A DNA stretch of 64,000 bases from Heterocephalus glaber (GCF_000247695.1 NW_004624734.1:31155130-31219129), one strand, 5' to 3'. Positions 1 to 12,665 are shown, numbered from the stretch's first letter. The notes: generated by a model from the sequence alone, not told the origin. Numbers and translations: made by a program.

Positions 1-119
1 ACTTCAGGGTCCTGGACTGGAGACACGTCTCCTTCCCTCAGGTGCCCACCTTTCCCCTAACATGTTGCTTCTGGTTCCGACCACAAAGCACTATTTATAG
101 TTACCAGTTACTCTCTGAG

Positions 120-573
120 CCATTTGATAAAAGAAACATCAACTGGTTCTGCAGCTGGGGGATGCAGTGAGACCACCCGAGTTAGCCCCTGGAGATGCTG
201 TTCTGTTGGAAACTGCTCTTTCAAACGTGACCCCCGAAGGCCGGGTGTTGGAAAGTTAATTCCCAATGCAGCAGTGTTGAGAGGTGGGACTTTAAGAAAT
301 GCATTAATGCCTTTACCACAGGCGAGGATTCGCTTTTGGGCAGTGGGACCTTGATCAAGAGATAAGCAAGATCCCCTTCCTCTTGCTCTTGCCCTCTCTT
401 GCCCTGCTCTGCCTTCTACCATGGGATGATACAGCACAAGGCCCTTGCCAGATGCCGGCACCAAACCTTTGGACTTTCCAGTCTCCAGAAATGTGAGCCA
501 AATAAATTTCTGATCCTTATAAATTATCTAGTCTCAGATATCCTGTTATAGCAGCAGAAAACAGACTAAGACA
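120..573 (+). mobile_element. MaLR-type LTR (MSTA/MLT1-like)
   Basis: The right half matches the conserved MaLR LTR end: an atgtgagccaaataaattt polyadenylation block, then 'ttataaattatctagtctcag', then 'atagcagcagaaaacagactaagaca'. The middle holds the 'ggtgggactttaag' motif. These are non-autonomous ERVL-derived LTRs. The 5' edge is uncertain. Confidence 0.75.
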
Positions 574-1380
574 TAAACAGAAGATTAATAAGATTCTCCT
601 TGGATATATGTCAGCTCTCTCCTTAGCCATAATATAAAGCCAGGCACAGATATGGGGTTTCATTCAGACTAATGGGGGGAGGGGGCTGGCATTGTCACCA
701 GGCTGGGAGCTAATTGAGGACACGGAACAGAGCCTATTCACCTCTGAGGCCCCAGGACCCAAGCCCTGGAATGTGACACGTCAGGGTTTGTAATAACCAT
801 TTGTTGAATGAGTTCACATCCCCTTCTGATCTACTGGGAAACTTGGCCCAAACAGAGGGGACTGAACACTAAATCTGCAGTGACTAAGGGGAAATTAAAA
901 ACCGCAGGCTGTAGGCCTAAGATCCCAACAGTGTACTTTGGGAAGGTCCAGGCAGGAGGTGTGGATCTGAGGGACTCTTCGGGCCACCTCTTCTCTCCAC
1001 CAGCCTGTAAGACTTTGCTCATGAGACAGCAGCCAGGTGAAGCCTGCAGGGCTGGCAGCTGCAGAGTCGAGCTGCTCCTCTCCCTAGTCCTGTTCTCCCA
1101 GGTTGCTACTCACACAGGAGATGTAATTCAGGAGGCATCTGGCCAACCCCTGGTCAGGAAGTTGGTATGAAAAAGGGTAGTTCATGGCCTGGGTGCTCCA
1201 AAGAGCCCTCAAGCTCCCTAGGACCTTGGTTGTAGGCAACAAGTGTGGGCCTCACCCCTAAAGATTCAGTGTCTCTTAGGAGCCAGAATGTATCACTACC
1301 CATGCTGAGGAGCCCAAGCAGGGCTCCCTGTCTGAATGGTACCTGTGAACTTGCTTAGAGAGTGAGTGGATTTAATAGGA
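574..1380. other. Unassigned intronic DNA
   Basis: I see no recognisable repeat or gene. Open frames up to 120 codons have no recognisable domain and no splice context. Confidence 0.4.
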
Positions 1381-1566
1381 TATGGTGGTCACACCTGTAT
1401 TCCCAGAAGTCTGTCTGGGAGGCTGAGGCAGAAGGATTGCACGTTTGAACCCAGCCTGGGCAACTTAGCATATATACATAGGTACACACATGAACTAGGG
1501 ATATAGCTCAGCGGAAAGACCCTGGGTTCAATCCCCAGTACCAAAAAAAAAAAAGAAGAAGAAGAA
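1381..1566 (+). mobile_element. B1-dID SINE
   Basis: A degraded B1 body (tatggtggtcacacctgtat, gaggctgaggcagaagga, cagcctgggcaacttagca) is fused to an ID-like tail (agggatatagctcagcgga, cctgggttcaatccccagt) and ends in an A-rich tail with GAA repeats. It is a 7SL-derived left part joined to a tRNA-derived right part. Confidence 0.88.
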
Positions 1567-2724
1567 TGGGTTAAGTTTGTAGAGCCCACTTCCATCCAGC
1601 AGACCTGTCCCTGTGCTATGCCTTCTCCCCAGCCCTCTCGCCTCCTTCACCCAGACCTTTCCTCGCTGTGCATCCCAAGCAGCCCTCTCTGACTTCCAGG
1701 CCAGCACAAAGTCCGGGGATGAAGATCTTGTGAGGGACGAGGCTTTATAGTCCTTAGGGAATTATTTTATTGGCTTCCCTTAGACTGTAAACCCAGGACG
1801 GCAGCCATTGTGACAGTCATTGCTGTCATCATTGCTCCTCACCTGGTGCCAGATCCGGCACCAAGCAGAAGCTCAGTGTAAGTGTGCTGAAAGGATGCCT
1901 GGATTGGCTTGGGAGGACAGAGTGAGGGCACTGGGTAAGCAGATGGCTGGAAGATGGCAGGAAGCTGTTGTGCTGTAAGGCACTTGAATTATAACCCCAA
2001 GTCCACAATCTGCCCCCAGAACTTATCACTAACAGCCTGAGGGCTGCCTGCGACCAGTGCTAATTCACATATCCATACAACCTACAGCAGGTGGGTGACA
2101 GGGACAGTGCCAGCACTGACATTACTCATACCCAGGATCCATACATTCAGGTTCACTTACTGGTACAGGGTCAATCACACAGAGCTCAGGGGGTCACCGA
2201 GTTTCTCCCAGAGATCATAAGCACTCTGGGCTTTGGTGGGGCTCACTGGCAACTACTCCTCTCTGGGAGGTGCATGCCATCCTGCCTGTCCCCACTAAAG
2301 GCTCTGAGTCTTGCTCTGAGAACCCTTAAACTGATGAGACCCACAGCAACAGCCTAGGCAGTCCGCAGGGACAAAGTGCACCTCCACCTCCCAGAAGAGA
2401 AGTGTTATGGCAGGCACCCACCTCCACCTTAAGATGCCGTGTGTACCTTCCATTCCACTCTAGGAGTGTGTTGTGCATGTGTGTGTAGTATTTGAGTTAG
2501 GAGAATGATTTAGCCCAGATGGTTACAATAATTTAATATTGGACAATCTTTATCCAGTTATCCAAACTTACACTGTGTAATTAAAATACAGCTTTTGAAA
2601 AACCAACCCCTGGTAGAGTTCCACTGATTTTGCCAGAGCCAAGAGCAGGACTGTCATCTGCTCCCAATGTAGCTTTGACAACTGTGAGTGACGAGCGTGA
2701 TATTCAGAGTTAAACTGGTCATAG
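1567..2724. other. Unassigned intronic DNA
   Basis: No repeat family or gene was recognised. The short open frames here look like chance. Confidence 0.4.
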
Positions 2725-2885
2725 CTGAGGCCCGATTTCACATTCGAAAGCCATGTGACTTAGGTCAAGTTTAATAGCTCAATTTCTTCTTCATGTCCAT
2801 AAAATATAAATCATCACAGGCATGTTAGAATATTATATGTCCTTGGTACTTCTAGGTCTTGGTAAATATTAGTATGAAAGTGATA
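2725..2885 (+). mobile_element. MIR SINE
   Basis: An ancient tRNA-derived SINE. It has the order 'gatttcacattcgaaagccatgtgacttaggtcaag', 'tcaatttcttcttcatgtcc', 'ataaa...atcatcacaggcatg' and 'ttggtaaatattagta', the diverged MIR core and 3' part. Confidence 0.6.
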
Positions 2886-3098
2886 AAAGCATTATCATTT
2901 TACAAAGTACAGAATGGAAAACGTTCAGGGTATATGTGGAAAGCAGAGTAGCATGCCCTTTGGCTGGAATACATACTGGACTCGGTAGATCTTAATGTTC
3001 TCCCCAGCAAAAAAATGGTAAGTACATGAGCAAGGGACTTGTTGATGGGCTTGATTTCAGCATTTGACTTCATCTATCAAAGCATGACATTGTGCCCG

Positions 3099-3144
3099 GT
3101 GTGTGAGTGTGTGTGTGTGTGTGTGTCTGTGTGTCTGTGTGTGT
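3099..3144. repeat. (TG)n microsatellite
   Basis: An imperfect TG/TCTG run of about 45 bp. Confidence 0.9.
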
Positions 3145-4284
3145 TGCCCTAATAAAGCCAGTGGGCAGGGCATGAGGACTGCATCACTACAGGCAGAAAG
3201 AGAGGTGAGTGAAGATTTTGTTTTTAGAGGACACTACATGCTGCCTCCCCTTCTGACCTCGACTGTGATCGTTCAGCACCTGACACTCCTTAACAGTGTC
3301 CCCTCACACCTGGCAGTCCTTGGAGCCACCCCTAATGCCCATTGGGAAAGACACCAAGATCACTGGCCTCTACAATGCTGCTCAGCATATTATGTTCCTA
3401 CAGAAACCTGAAAAATAATGTTCTTCATTTTCAGAAAAGAGGATTAAGAAGAATAACTCAAAACTGTTAAACTATTTTTAAAACCATTTTTAAATGAACA
3501 ACTGATGCATGATAGTCCAAACTGTAACACACTGCAGACTGCCAAACAGTGTCACACACTCCTAGGAAGTTAGCAAGTGAGCCATGCAGTTTTCCCAAGG
3601 TTTTTACACAACATTCAGCAACAAAACTTCTCCTGGGTCATCTCTCCCAGGGTGTTTACTGAAATGTTTTCTAAACGTGTCATTGCTGTAGCTCTGTGTT
3701 TTTGTTTTGTTTTGTTTTGTTTTTAACTCAAGTTGCAGATGTCTGTTTCTGTGAAATTCTAGAAGCAAATAAAGTTCACCACAATAGCACTTATGCACTA
3801 CAACCAAAAGCAAGCCACATATGTTCAACCAGTAGTGTCAGCAAGGTGTCTGGGACAACTATTTATGAATCCATGAATGTTCAACTTTGAAATAAAAGTA
3901 TCTTACTATCATTCCTCAAAGCTTCTGAGTCTGTTTAACCAAAGAGTATTCTGTTATTGCACAAAGAGCTGATAATGTTTGCAATGCAAATCAGGACTTT
4001 GTTAACACTTTACAGAAAGACAATAAAAACAAGATAAACATTAGATAGTTCAAGTAGCTCAGACGTCACAGATAGCTGTCCCACACCTCAAGGCTCCTTT
4101 TGAACGTGTCTGGGAAGGAGTTACCCTATTATTGAATAGTGTGACAGCCCCTGCCCTGCTCTGATGCAGCTCATGTAAGTCTAAGGGATGACACACTTCT
4201 AGCAAGACCTACATCGTGGGCACTGCTCCAGACACTGGGGTCCCTGCTTACGTGCTGCACCCCTCCAGAGGTGAGGCACTGCAA
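3145..4284. other. Unassigned intronic DNA with a short (TTTTG)n
   Basis: A (GTTTT)n run sits at about 3698-3723. Nothing else is recognisable. Confidence 0.4.
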
Positions 4285-4930
4285 ATAAGCAACTCATGTG
4301 TCATCTAACAGGTGGTGAGAAATAAGACACAACAAAGGGTGAAAGGTGGAAGGAGCTAGAGGATGGTCATTCTTATCTACTGCTCACTCAGGGAAAATGT
4401 CTGAGAAGGAAACATTTGGGCAAAGGCCTAAAGGAAGCTATGTAACAAGTGAGCCATGCAGTTTTCTAGGGAGAAAGTGTGCCATCCAGAGGGAAGAGCA
4501 AGGGCAAAGGCCCTAAGGAGGTAACTCATCTATGCCCACGGTGCTCAGGGAACAGCAAGGAGGCCAGAGTGGTGGGAGAATCTGATCAGAATACAGAGCA
4601 TGCCTGTAATTTCTGCACCCTGCAAGGCTGAGACAGGAAGATGGCAAGTTCAACACCAGCCTGGGCAACTTAGCAACTTAGCGAGGCACTGTCTCAAAAC
4701 AAAACAAAAAAAAATTTTTTTAAATGACTGAGGATGTTGCTTTTAAAAGTAAATAAATAAAAAATGCACCGAGCTGCTATGCTGGTGACAGCACAAGGAG
4801 CAGAGAGGTGACTGGTACGGCAGTGATCTCAGTAACCCTGTTAAAACACTGGTGCAGGGGAGAGCAAGAGAGTTGGTAAGAAGTGGGAAGATTCTAGAGT
4901 CATCATAAAAGTAGAGTCCCTAGGATGGGC
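4285..4930 (+). repeat. Ancient dispersed repeat, interrupted by a B1
   Basis: Phrases such as 'gaaacatttgggcaaaggcc', 'gagggaagagcaagggcaaaggccc' and 'ggaacagcaaggaggccag' are ones I associate with a very old repeat found across mammals. I cannot name the family reliably. The stretches at 12836-13560 and 63340-63640 look like other portions of the same family. Confidence 0.5.
4592..4742 (+). mobile_element. B1 SINE
   Basis: B1 motifs are present in order (catgcctgtaatttctgcac, gctgagacaggaagat, ccagcctgggcaacttagca, ctgtctcaaaac), followed by an A-rich tail and a short dID remnant (gactgaggatgttgc). It splits the older repeat. Confidence 0.85.
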
Positions 4931-4964
4931 TAACAAACAGGGCTGGGCGTGGCAGATAGGGAAT

Positions 4965-5470
4965 GGTCACAGAGGACTTCACACTGAAGGCTCCTGGGCA
5001 GCAAGTACAGGGAGGGGCTTTCTCTGAACTCCCCTTATCTGCCTAAACATAGAGCCTCCAAAAGCAGCTCAACTGTCCTCAGTCCTTTTTCTAAATCTCA
5101 TCAAGCATGGGGATTAAACCCATATCTCAGAAGAGGGACTGGAGGTTGACACCAAACCAGACAGACTACCTCAGGCAATGGCTTGTTCCTCTGGGGACCA
5201 GCCATCATTCCTAGGAATCATTTACTCTTCCCTAAGTGACCTCCACTCTCCTCTTTCCCCTGTGAAGAGGGTATATAAGCTTCTAGATAATCCTGGGTAT
5301 GAAGTATTCACTTTTCTTTCCTGTATGCATGTAGTAAATTTGAACATCTTTTCTCTTGTTAATCTGCCTACTGTCACTTTATTTCATAAATTCACCCTCA
5401 GAAGACAGAGGAAAAGCTTTCCCGCCCTTCTAGATCCAGCCATGTGGGTGCAATCCTACCACTTTGCTAC
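4965..5470 (+). mobile_element. Class I ERV-like LTR, copy A
   Basis: It aligns collinearly with 12162-12665. Shared blocks are 'agagcctccaaaag', 'tttactcttcc', 'gagggtat', 'ttctagat', 'cttttctttc', 'gcatgtag/taa', 'atcttttctc' and 'aatctgcctmytgtca'. A TATATAAG box at 5272-5279 and a following T/A-rich polyadenylation zone fit U3-R-U5 order. The 5' edge is eroded. Confidence 0.7.
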
Positions 5471-7460
5471 CTCCTCAGACTGCAGCTGAGAGGTCATGGA
5501 CCTGATAAGCCTGGCAAAACTAAGATTTCTTACCAGATCAGTGCCTTGGATCTTTGCTTGGAGATCTGGTGAGGCAAGCATGGTAAGAGTCTCTCCTGGG
5601 TTTTTTTCCTTCCAATTTCAGATTCGTGGGAGAAAGCATTCGTGTGAACCAGTCCTTGGACAGAGCAACTTTGGTGCTGTATGTGTGTATGAGTACTGCT
5701 GCCTTCTGATCCCTGCCCGCCCATTGTTTCCCTCTGTCTCTGTGGTTCACGTCATGTGTCATAAAGAGGAAATTCATAGGCAAGAACACAGCCACAGGCC
5801 CTTATAAGCCTGTTGTTCATAGGCAGGTGAGCTCCAGGTTCTCACTGACATCATTTTAGGCCAGCTTTGCTGTGGGTCCCCTAGACAAAACTACATGTGG
5901 TTCTCCTTTCGTCTTGTTTTATGTCCTGAAATCTTGGCTTTTTGGCCAGTGAGAACACTCACTGTGGTCTCTGCCAGCTCAAGACACAAGTCAGCTTGTG
6001 TCAAGAAGATAGTTGAATAGGCAGAGAGCCCAAGACATGAGGTAACAAGTAGCGCTCTGTAGGCTCAGGGGAGATGGTCTTCATAAGAAGTGTTAGCCCA
6101 CAAAGGGCTTTTGTCACCTCAGTCTTCATTGTGTGGTTAGTGCTAGGACACTCCTAGATGAATATCACTGGCCTGGTGTCACAGATTAGTGGGTCTGCAA
6201 AGAGCCATTCCACATTTGAGGGGAGACTGGAGACACTGTTTCCACAAATGGCCCCCTTAACCAGCTGTAGCAGTAAAGATCTTTGCTTTCCTCATCTATC
6301 TCAGATTGAGTGTGAACTTTTTGGATCATGGGGGCTTCATCTTGTACACCCACTTCAGTAATTGCACTTGTATTCCATGATATTCTAAACTAGGAAAGTT
6401 ATTTCCAGATCTTTCTATGAGACTACTTAGTGGTTTGAGTCACTTCAAGAATAAGTAAATTGGTTATATTTTAAAATAATTTTTAGAGAGCTTTTATTCT
6501 AAGCTTGTCTCGTTGGTACCTTTGGGAAGATCAAATTGAAAATAGGACATAATGAACTACAACAACTGGTCTCAAAGACTCCCTTAGCAACTGAAAAGCA
6601 GAAATCAGATCTAGAACAAAGTTAAAAATCACTTAAACCTGCCCTTTCTCTCCCTTCTTATATTTGCCCTACTCTCCATCCTTGACTTCCTCTGGGTTCC
6701 CCTCCTCTAAATCTAGCTCCATTTCCTCAGCAAATGCCTTCATCTCATGGGGAGAAACATTGTAAGAATTGGCTTGAATTAGGACTCTTCGCTTTGGGGT
6801 GCCCATCCGTTAGTGATCCTTTTCCTCCTATGGATACTTGTTGCTTGCCCGTTTGTTTCAGGTTTTGCTCTTTAATTTTTTTATTCATTTGTCTTGAGCC
6901 TTGGTTTGACTTTCTTCTTGTCACAAGCAGGAGGTGCCAATAGTCACCAACCCTCAGGGACATTGTCTAGATCTTTATTTCTCCTGATTATCTTGGGAGT
7001 AGCTCTGGGTTTTCTTCCTCTTTAGAGGCATCTCATGCATCTGTGGTTAAAGTCATAAAAGGCTTATTCATTTTGGTCTGCAGTTACTTGTAAGATATAC
7101 CTTTGGTTTAGAACTTTGGTCTCATTCAGAGAATGACCACAAAATTTTTTAAAGACCTTCCCTCATAAGCAAATATGATACAGTAGACATAAGAAAGAAG
7201 CAAAACAATTAATTAAAACATTCCAAAGAGGAATAGCTATAAATCTAGAATGCAGAAATATTTTTATTTCCTTCATAGTAGAAAATCTCCCTGATATAAA
7301 GGACAAATTGAAGATCTACAACTGGATAACTGGTCAACCCAATGATAACATTCAGGCTGCAACCAAATTCTTTGGGGAATTAAAAATAACTGTCCTTGTC
7401 TTACAATTTGAGTATTTACAAAAACTGGAATGTGTCTCCAGAAGCAATTTAAAATACTTG

Positions 7461-7654
7461 GACATGGTGGCCCCTGCCTGTAATCCAGCACTCTGGGAGG
7501 CTGAGGCAGGAAGATCACAAGTTTGAGCCCATCCTAGGCAATTTAGCAACTTAGCAAGACTGTCTCAAAATAAAAAGTAAAAATAAAATTTTTAAGAGGC
7601 TAGAGATGTAACTCAGTGGGAAGGACCTGTGATCAATCCCTAGTACAAAAAAAC
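7461..7654 (+). mobile_element. B1-dID SINE
   Basis: B1 body (gacatggtggcccctgcctg, tctgggaggctgaggcagga, gagcccatcctaggcaattt) followed by the ID part (ggctagagatgtaactcagt, gatcaatccctagtac). The A-tail grades into a GAAA/GGAA microsatellite. Confidence 0.9.
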
Positions 7655-7703
7655 AAAGAAAGAAAGAAAGAAGGAAGGAAGGAAGGAAGGAAGGAAGGAA
7701 GGA

Positions 7704-7746
<43 letters not shown>

Positions 7747-7754
7747 GAAAGAAA
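7655..7754 (+). repeat. (GAAA/GGAA)n polypurine microsatellite
   Basis: About 100 bp of GAAA, then GGAA, then GAAA units form an uninterrupted purine strand grown from the tail of the preceding SINE. Lys/Arg/Glu-rich and Phe/Leu/Ser-rich open frames across it are artefacts. Confidence 0.95.
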
Positions 7755-8127
7755 TCTACCTATCCTTACCAATCTCTAAACTTCACCTGTTCATCTCAAA
7801 ATATTTGCAGAAATTGTTAAAAAAAAAAAAAAAGATTTCACAATGGAAACAGAACTGTCTTTCACTTACGAAAAAGAAGAAAAATGTAAATAATAAATAT
7901 GCACCCTCAACCCGGTATTCTTTCTCTGGGCCTTTGAGATGTAACCTTAGACCTGGTTTTATCTGAGAATCATTCCATTTGCAAACTTTAGGGAGATAAC
8001 TGAGAGAAGAAGAGAGGGAAGGACAGGGGAGTAGAGAGGGGTGGGCAGGAAGGAATGGGGAAAAGAAGGATGGAGCTGGGTGAAAGGAACTATTTGGAAA
8101 CTGACGAATGAAACAATCTTAAAAGAT

Positions 8128-8148
8128 CCTTTTTTTTTTTTTTTTTTA
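8128..8148. repeat. Poly-T tract
   Basis: About 20 T in a row, without a recognisable retroelement attached. Confidence 0.8.
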
Positions 8149-8945
8149 CTAATAATAGTAAAAGCCTTTGACAATATGACCAAGTAATCTTAATTTGTCC
8201 CATTCACAAAAATACACAATTTGGATCCAACTATCCTTACAAATGAGCTTTATATTGTTGTATCATCTCATGGCTAAAATTTTAAAAGGAAAACTATCAG
8301 ATCTCTCTTTGTGTTCATCTGTTTCAGTGGGCTTATGTATGTGTACATGTGTATATATCTGTATCTTATGTCTACAAACTATAAAGTACCTTAAAATAAT
8401 TCAATTCAAATTGGCTTAAAGATAAATGAGTGCTCATATAAATTAAATATACCCAAAACTGCTAGAAACATAAAAACTAACCCAAATACTTTTCAAATTT
8501 ATATAACTAGGGTAAATCAGATTCAATATTTTTGCTGTCTTCTGGTTTATTAGCAAAATACCTGTGTGCTTGACTGTAGGTTCTTGTTCAGGTGATAGGT
8601 AACATACATTCTATAAAAAATGTTAAGAGGAAAATAATGAGAAAACAGCTAGCTTTGTCTAATGTTTCATGAAACTTGCAGGAGTAATCCAAGCATAATT
8701 GTTAAGAACAAGTAAATTAAATAAGATGTAAGTGGAATAAAACTTTATAAATAAACATTTTTATAGCAATTATGCTTTATAATATACTTACTGAAAAGTT
8801 TTCCAAAATCTTAGCTATACCCTTAGAGTTTGTTAGGCTAAATTAAATGATAGATATTAATTAAATATGTAGATTACTTCTAAATAAGATGAAATATTGA
8901 AACATTAATTGGTAAGCATAAGTTTTACATTTATCCACTCTCAAA

Positions 8946-9133
8946 TTTTTTTTCCAGTACTAAAGATTGAACCTAGGGCCTTCACATTGAGCCACAGCCC
9001 CAGCACTTATAAAAAAATTTTTTATTTTGAGACAGGGTCTAAGTTGCTAAATTGCCCAGGCTCAAACTTGTGATCCTTCTGCCTCAGCTTCTCAGAGTGC
9101 TGGGATTACAGACATGCACCACCAAGCTGGACT
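8946..9133 (-). mobile_element. B1-dID SINE
   Basis: The reverse complement of the B1-dID structure: ID part first (ccagtactaaagattgaacc, gagccacagccccagcac), then the B1 body (tttgagacagggtctaagtt, ctgcctcagcttctcagagt, gctgggattacagacatgca). Confidence 0.9.
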
Positions 9134-9420
9134 TACTTTTGGCTTCTTATCACTAAGGGACTAAAAATATTTAGTTTGTTAATAAATATGAAAAATTGTT
9201 CTGAAGGAAGCATTTATTTCCAGAAATTATGAAATGCATGTCCATAAAATGGTGGTACATGAGAGATGAAATATTTTACTTCCTAGATTTTCACTGGAAA
9301 TTAGTTACTTAAATATAAATAATCTTAAAATTCTGATATATAATTTAAATTGCTAGAATTTGGTCTTCTCTCTAAAATTACAAACTTTTTTTACAGTAAA
9401 AGTTTTTTCCTTGTTATTTT

Positions 9421-9549
9421 TAATTTTTTATTTATTTATTTTGAGACAAAGTCTTGCCAAGTTACCCAAGCTGGCCTTGAATTTGCAATCCTTCTGCCTC
9501 AGCCTTCCAAGTAGCTGTGATTACAGGTGTATGCCACCAAGCCTGGCTC
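9421..9549 (-). mobile_element. B1 SINE
   Basis: Reverse-complement B1: 'ttattttgagacaaagtctt', 'caagctggccttgaatttgc', 'ctgcctcagccttccaagta', 'gattacaggtgtatgccacc'. No ID tail is evident. Confidence 0.9.
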
Positions 9550-9828
9550 TCTTTCACCTTCTGAGTCATTTGTCTGAAAAAACAAACAGTATCATACCAA
9601 AATAATTTTCTGTTTCATGTTGTCTTTTATTGGGTCTTTAAATTTGGAAAAACTAAAACAAACCTGGTCTTCTCTACTAAATATTTTCTGCAATTATGTA
9701 TAATGTGTTTGACCTTAAAGCTTTTCAATTTTCACTGGTTAAATCAATGATTTGCAGAACTGTGATCATATTTAATCAAGTATTTTAAACCTTTTTGACA
9801 TTTCCGACAAACTTCCCAAAATGAAATT

Positions 9829-10012
9829 TTTTAACTCCTGTTTTTAATCACTATATATTTGCAATATATAATGATTACATGCATCTTGGAGAATTGGTAC
9901 ATATACAGTACATATCACATCTTCGTCCTTTTTATATCCCTTTCTTCCCCTTTCTCTCCATCCCTAGATCCCCTTCCCATCTGCAAAAGGTCTACTTCCC
10001 TGTTTTTCTAAC
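9829..10012 (-). mobile_element. 5'-truncated L1 3' end with intact target-site duplication
   Basis: The insert is flanked by a perfect 12-bp repeat, CAAAATGAAATT, at 9817-9828 and 10013-10024. It begins T-rich and continues with text resembling the L1 3' UTR near 59300-59420 (a 'gtacatatacagtacata' run, then a T/C-rich 'cctttcttcccctttctctcc' stretch). It is a short minus-strand L1 insertion. Confidence 0.7.
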
Positions 10013-12161
10013 CAAAATGAAATTCTATATTAAGTCTTGTTGCTTTTGAACTAACTTTGCAATTTTCCTGGAAAGCTCAAATGAAATGTCTCTCACCTTA
10101 TAAAAGAGAATTAGCAAACTAATTAGGCTGATTTGATATGTTAAGTTATACAGGAAGCCTTGTCAAATAATAAATCCTACGGTACTTTCTTTATATTTAT
10201 TAATAAGTTACTGATATAATAAAAAGATTCAAATATTGTCTGAGATTCCTAGAAATGCAATGTGTTATCAGTTATAATTTTGGTTATGTTAAAATATATG
10301 CCACAAAAATAACCAAATTATCCTGTTAGTTACTAGCTCTAATGAACACTCATCAGATTTTTAACAGTAACCTTTCCAAGACTTTGCAATCCAATTTTAT
10401 TATTTTGATTATTCTCTAAAACCATTTGTAATCAGCTACAGCTCTTCTTCAGGGAGATCCATGGAAAATATTCTGACAAGTACTCTGGAATAACAGGTTT
10501 CTGCTAACTTTAAGATTATATCATTGGACTGTGTAAGAATTTCCAGAACCCTAATATGAGATAAAACTCTTAAAATTCCTAACCCAACATCAAGCAGAAC
10601 AAGAATTAATTATATGGGACTAAGCTAATGAAGGATTATATCTCTTTATGACATTTTTGTTTGAAACATTACTAGTTGTTTTTTATGTTTTGTTTTCCAG
10701 ATTTAAGGAAACTTTTTTCTTTTACTCTACCTATAATTCACAGCAATTAGATAAAGTATATTTTTATTCATGGACTCAAAAAATTTACTTTTTCTCCCTA
10801 TTTGATCTCTCCAGAATTGTGAAACTACCAATGAGTAATCTCATTTTATGTCACTATATTTATTTGCATAACTTCATTCAGTAAGAATCTGTTCTCTTTG
10901 CATCAACACACAATTGAAAATACCAGTTGTATTACAAAGGCTTTGACTGCAATGCCATCTTTTCTGATATAAGTAATCAACTTTACAGAACTAAGGTTGA
11001 CTTTATGGAGCCAAGAAACCCATTTGAGGATAGGTATCTACTGGCCCCATTCCTTGAATGGCTTCAAGGAGCCCATTCACACAGTTGGCTTACAGGTGAA
11101 TATGGAATGCCATTTCCTGGCAGGCTCAGGAAATTCGGGATATTTTGGAACTTCAGGAAGAAAGAAATTCATCCATTCAATGGACATTACAGACAAAATT
11201 TGATGATGAGACCCTGGCTTGGCTTTCCTGTAGCCTTTTAAAACTCCAATCTGGATTTCAGCAAAGCAGTCTTAAAAAGAGTCTCTATGGTCAATCATTA
11301 ATCTTGCTGCACTTACGTAAATAATCAAGCCAAGTTTAATGAAACTAAATTTATTTTGCAAATAAATTAGTCTTACTTTATTTATCTTTGGTAGAAATTA
11401 CTGTGACTGTAGAGAGAAAAATTACCTTTCAGAAAATAATATAGTGCGCTGTTATTAAATTCTAGCTTTCTCTGATAAGTGACATGTTTTTAAAAATCCT
11501 TGCTCATTGTTTTTGAGTTTGTTATTTACCTGCAAATTTGTTGGATCCTTAATTCTTCTCATTTTCATCAAAATGTGGCTATAAGCCTCCAAACTAACCA
11601 ATTTTCTCCCCACTTCTGACTTGGAATTACTGCAATTAAAACTGCCCTTTCCCGAAGCCCAGCGAGGGAAAGCCGGACAACTTGATACAGACTTCAGGGA
11701 AACCACAACTTACATACTGACAACCTTTGAGCCTGCTTTTATGGACTACTCAGAAAGTTCACTGGGACACCAGCTGCAAATGGCAAACCAGGACATTTTG
11801 CCCGATTCCCACTGCTCACCACTCAACTACAGATACCTTGAACCCAACATCTAGAAGTCTCCTCAGCTATCCACCCTCCAGACTCGGAAACTACTTTATG
11901 TTCCAAGCCCTTCATTTTGACTTTTCTTTTGTTTCCATAGAAATGTCTCTTACTAAATTCTTGTTTTCTTGCCCCACATAGCAACCTAACTTTGATAGGA
12001 GTCCACCTGCACACCGCCCTCTGAAATGAGACAGAAGTGTTTAACTGCACTGACCTAGTCTCAGTTCTCTTATCACTCAGCTACTAACCCGATTTTTTTC
12101 TCCATAGCCACTAACTCAACTTTTCATATATGAAACTTCTAGGCAAGTTTCAGATGGGAAA

Positions 12162-12665
12162 TGAAGGAGTTTTGGGAACACCACGCCAAAATATGACACT
12201 TTGGACTTAAAACTAGGACAGTTGTGAACAGCAAATGCAGGAAGAGGCTTTCTCAAAATTTCCTTCATCTGCCTAGAGACAGAGCCTCCAAAAGGAGTTG
12301 CACTGTCATAAACTCTTCCCAAGGATTCTCATCAACCAAGGAAGACTAAACTAGCATTTCAGGAGAGACTAGAAGTCACTGTACCATGCCCAGACTTTGT
12401 CCTGGGTAGTTTTCCTAGGGGCCCATTCATCTTCCCAGAAATGGTTTACTCTTCCTAAAGCTGCCTGATTCTCCCCTCTCCCTCTCCTATGAGGAGGGTA
12501 TCAAGGTTCTAGATCTCAGGTGATATTGAGATACTTTTCTTTCATGTGATGCCCCAAGCATGTAAGAAGTTAGACTATCTTTTCTCCCATGAATCTGCCT
12601 CTTGTCAGTTTATTTTTCACCCACAGAAGGTAGAGGGAAGGTTTTCCCTCCTCTATAACTCCAAA
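12162..12665 (+). mobile_element. Class I ERV-like LTR, copy B
   Basis: Same family and orientation as 4965-5470. It may begin TGAAGGAG after a purine-rich run. It carries 'agacagagcctccaaaagga', 'gaggagggtatcaaggttctagat', 'cttttctttcatgtgatgcc' and 'ctatcttttctcccatgaatctgcctcttgtcag'. The TATA region is degraded (GGGTATCAAGG). It may be the 3' LTR of a decayed provirus or a solo LTR. Confidence 0.7.

Larger units (their letters stand above)
5471..12161 (+). other. Possible degraded proviral interior between two related LTRs
   Basis: This stretch lies between two same-orientation LTR copies and is about the length of a retroviral interior plus later insertions. The right part (about 10980-12150) resembles class I ERV internal sequence to me. 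A purine run (CAGATGGGAAA) ends just before the right LTR, like a polypurine tract. No gag, pol or env reading frame is intact and I could not place domains. It holds several later SINEs, an L1 3' fragment and a microsatellite. The two LTRs could instead be independent solo elements. Confidence 0.35.

Noticed and set aside
7461..7754. CRISPR-like or other regular direct-repeat array
   Set aside because: All regular repeats here are microsatellites or SINE tails without unique spacers, and the genome is mammalian.
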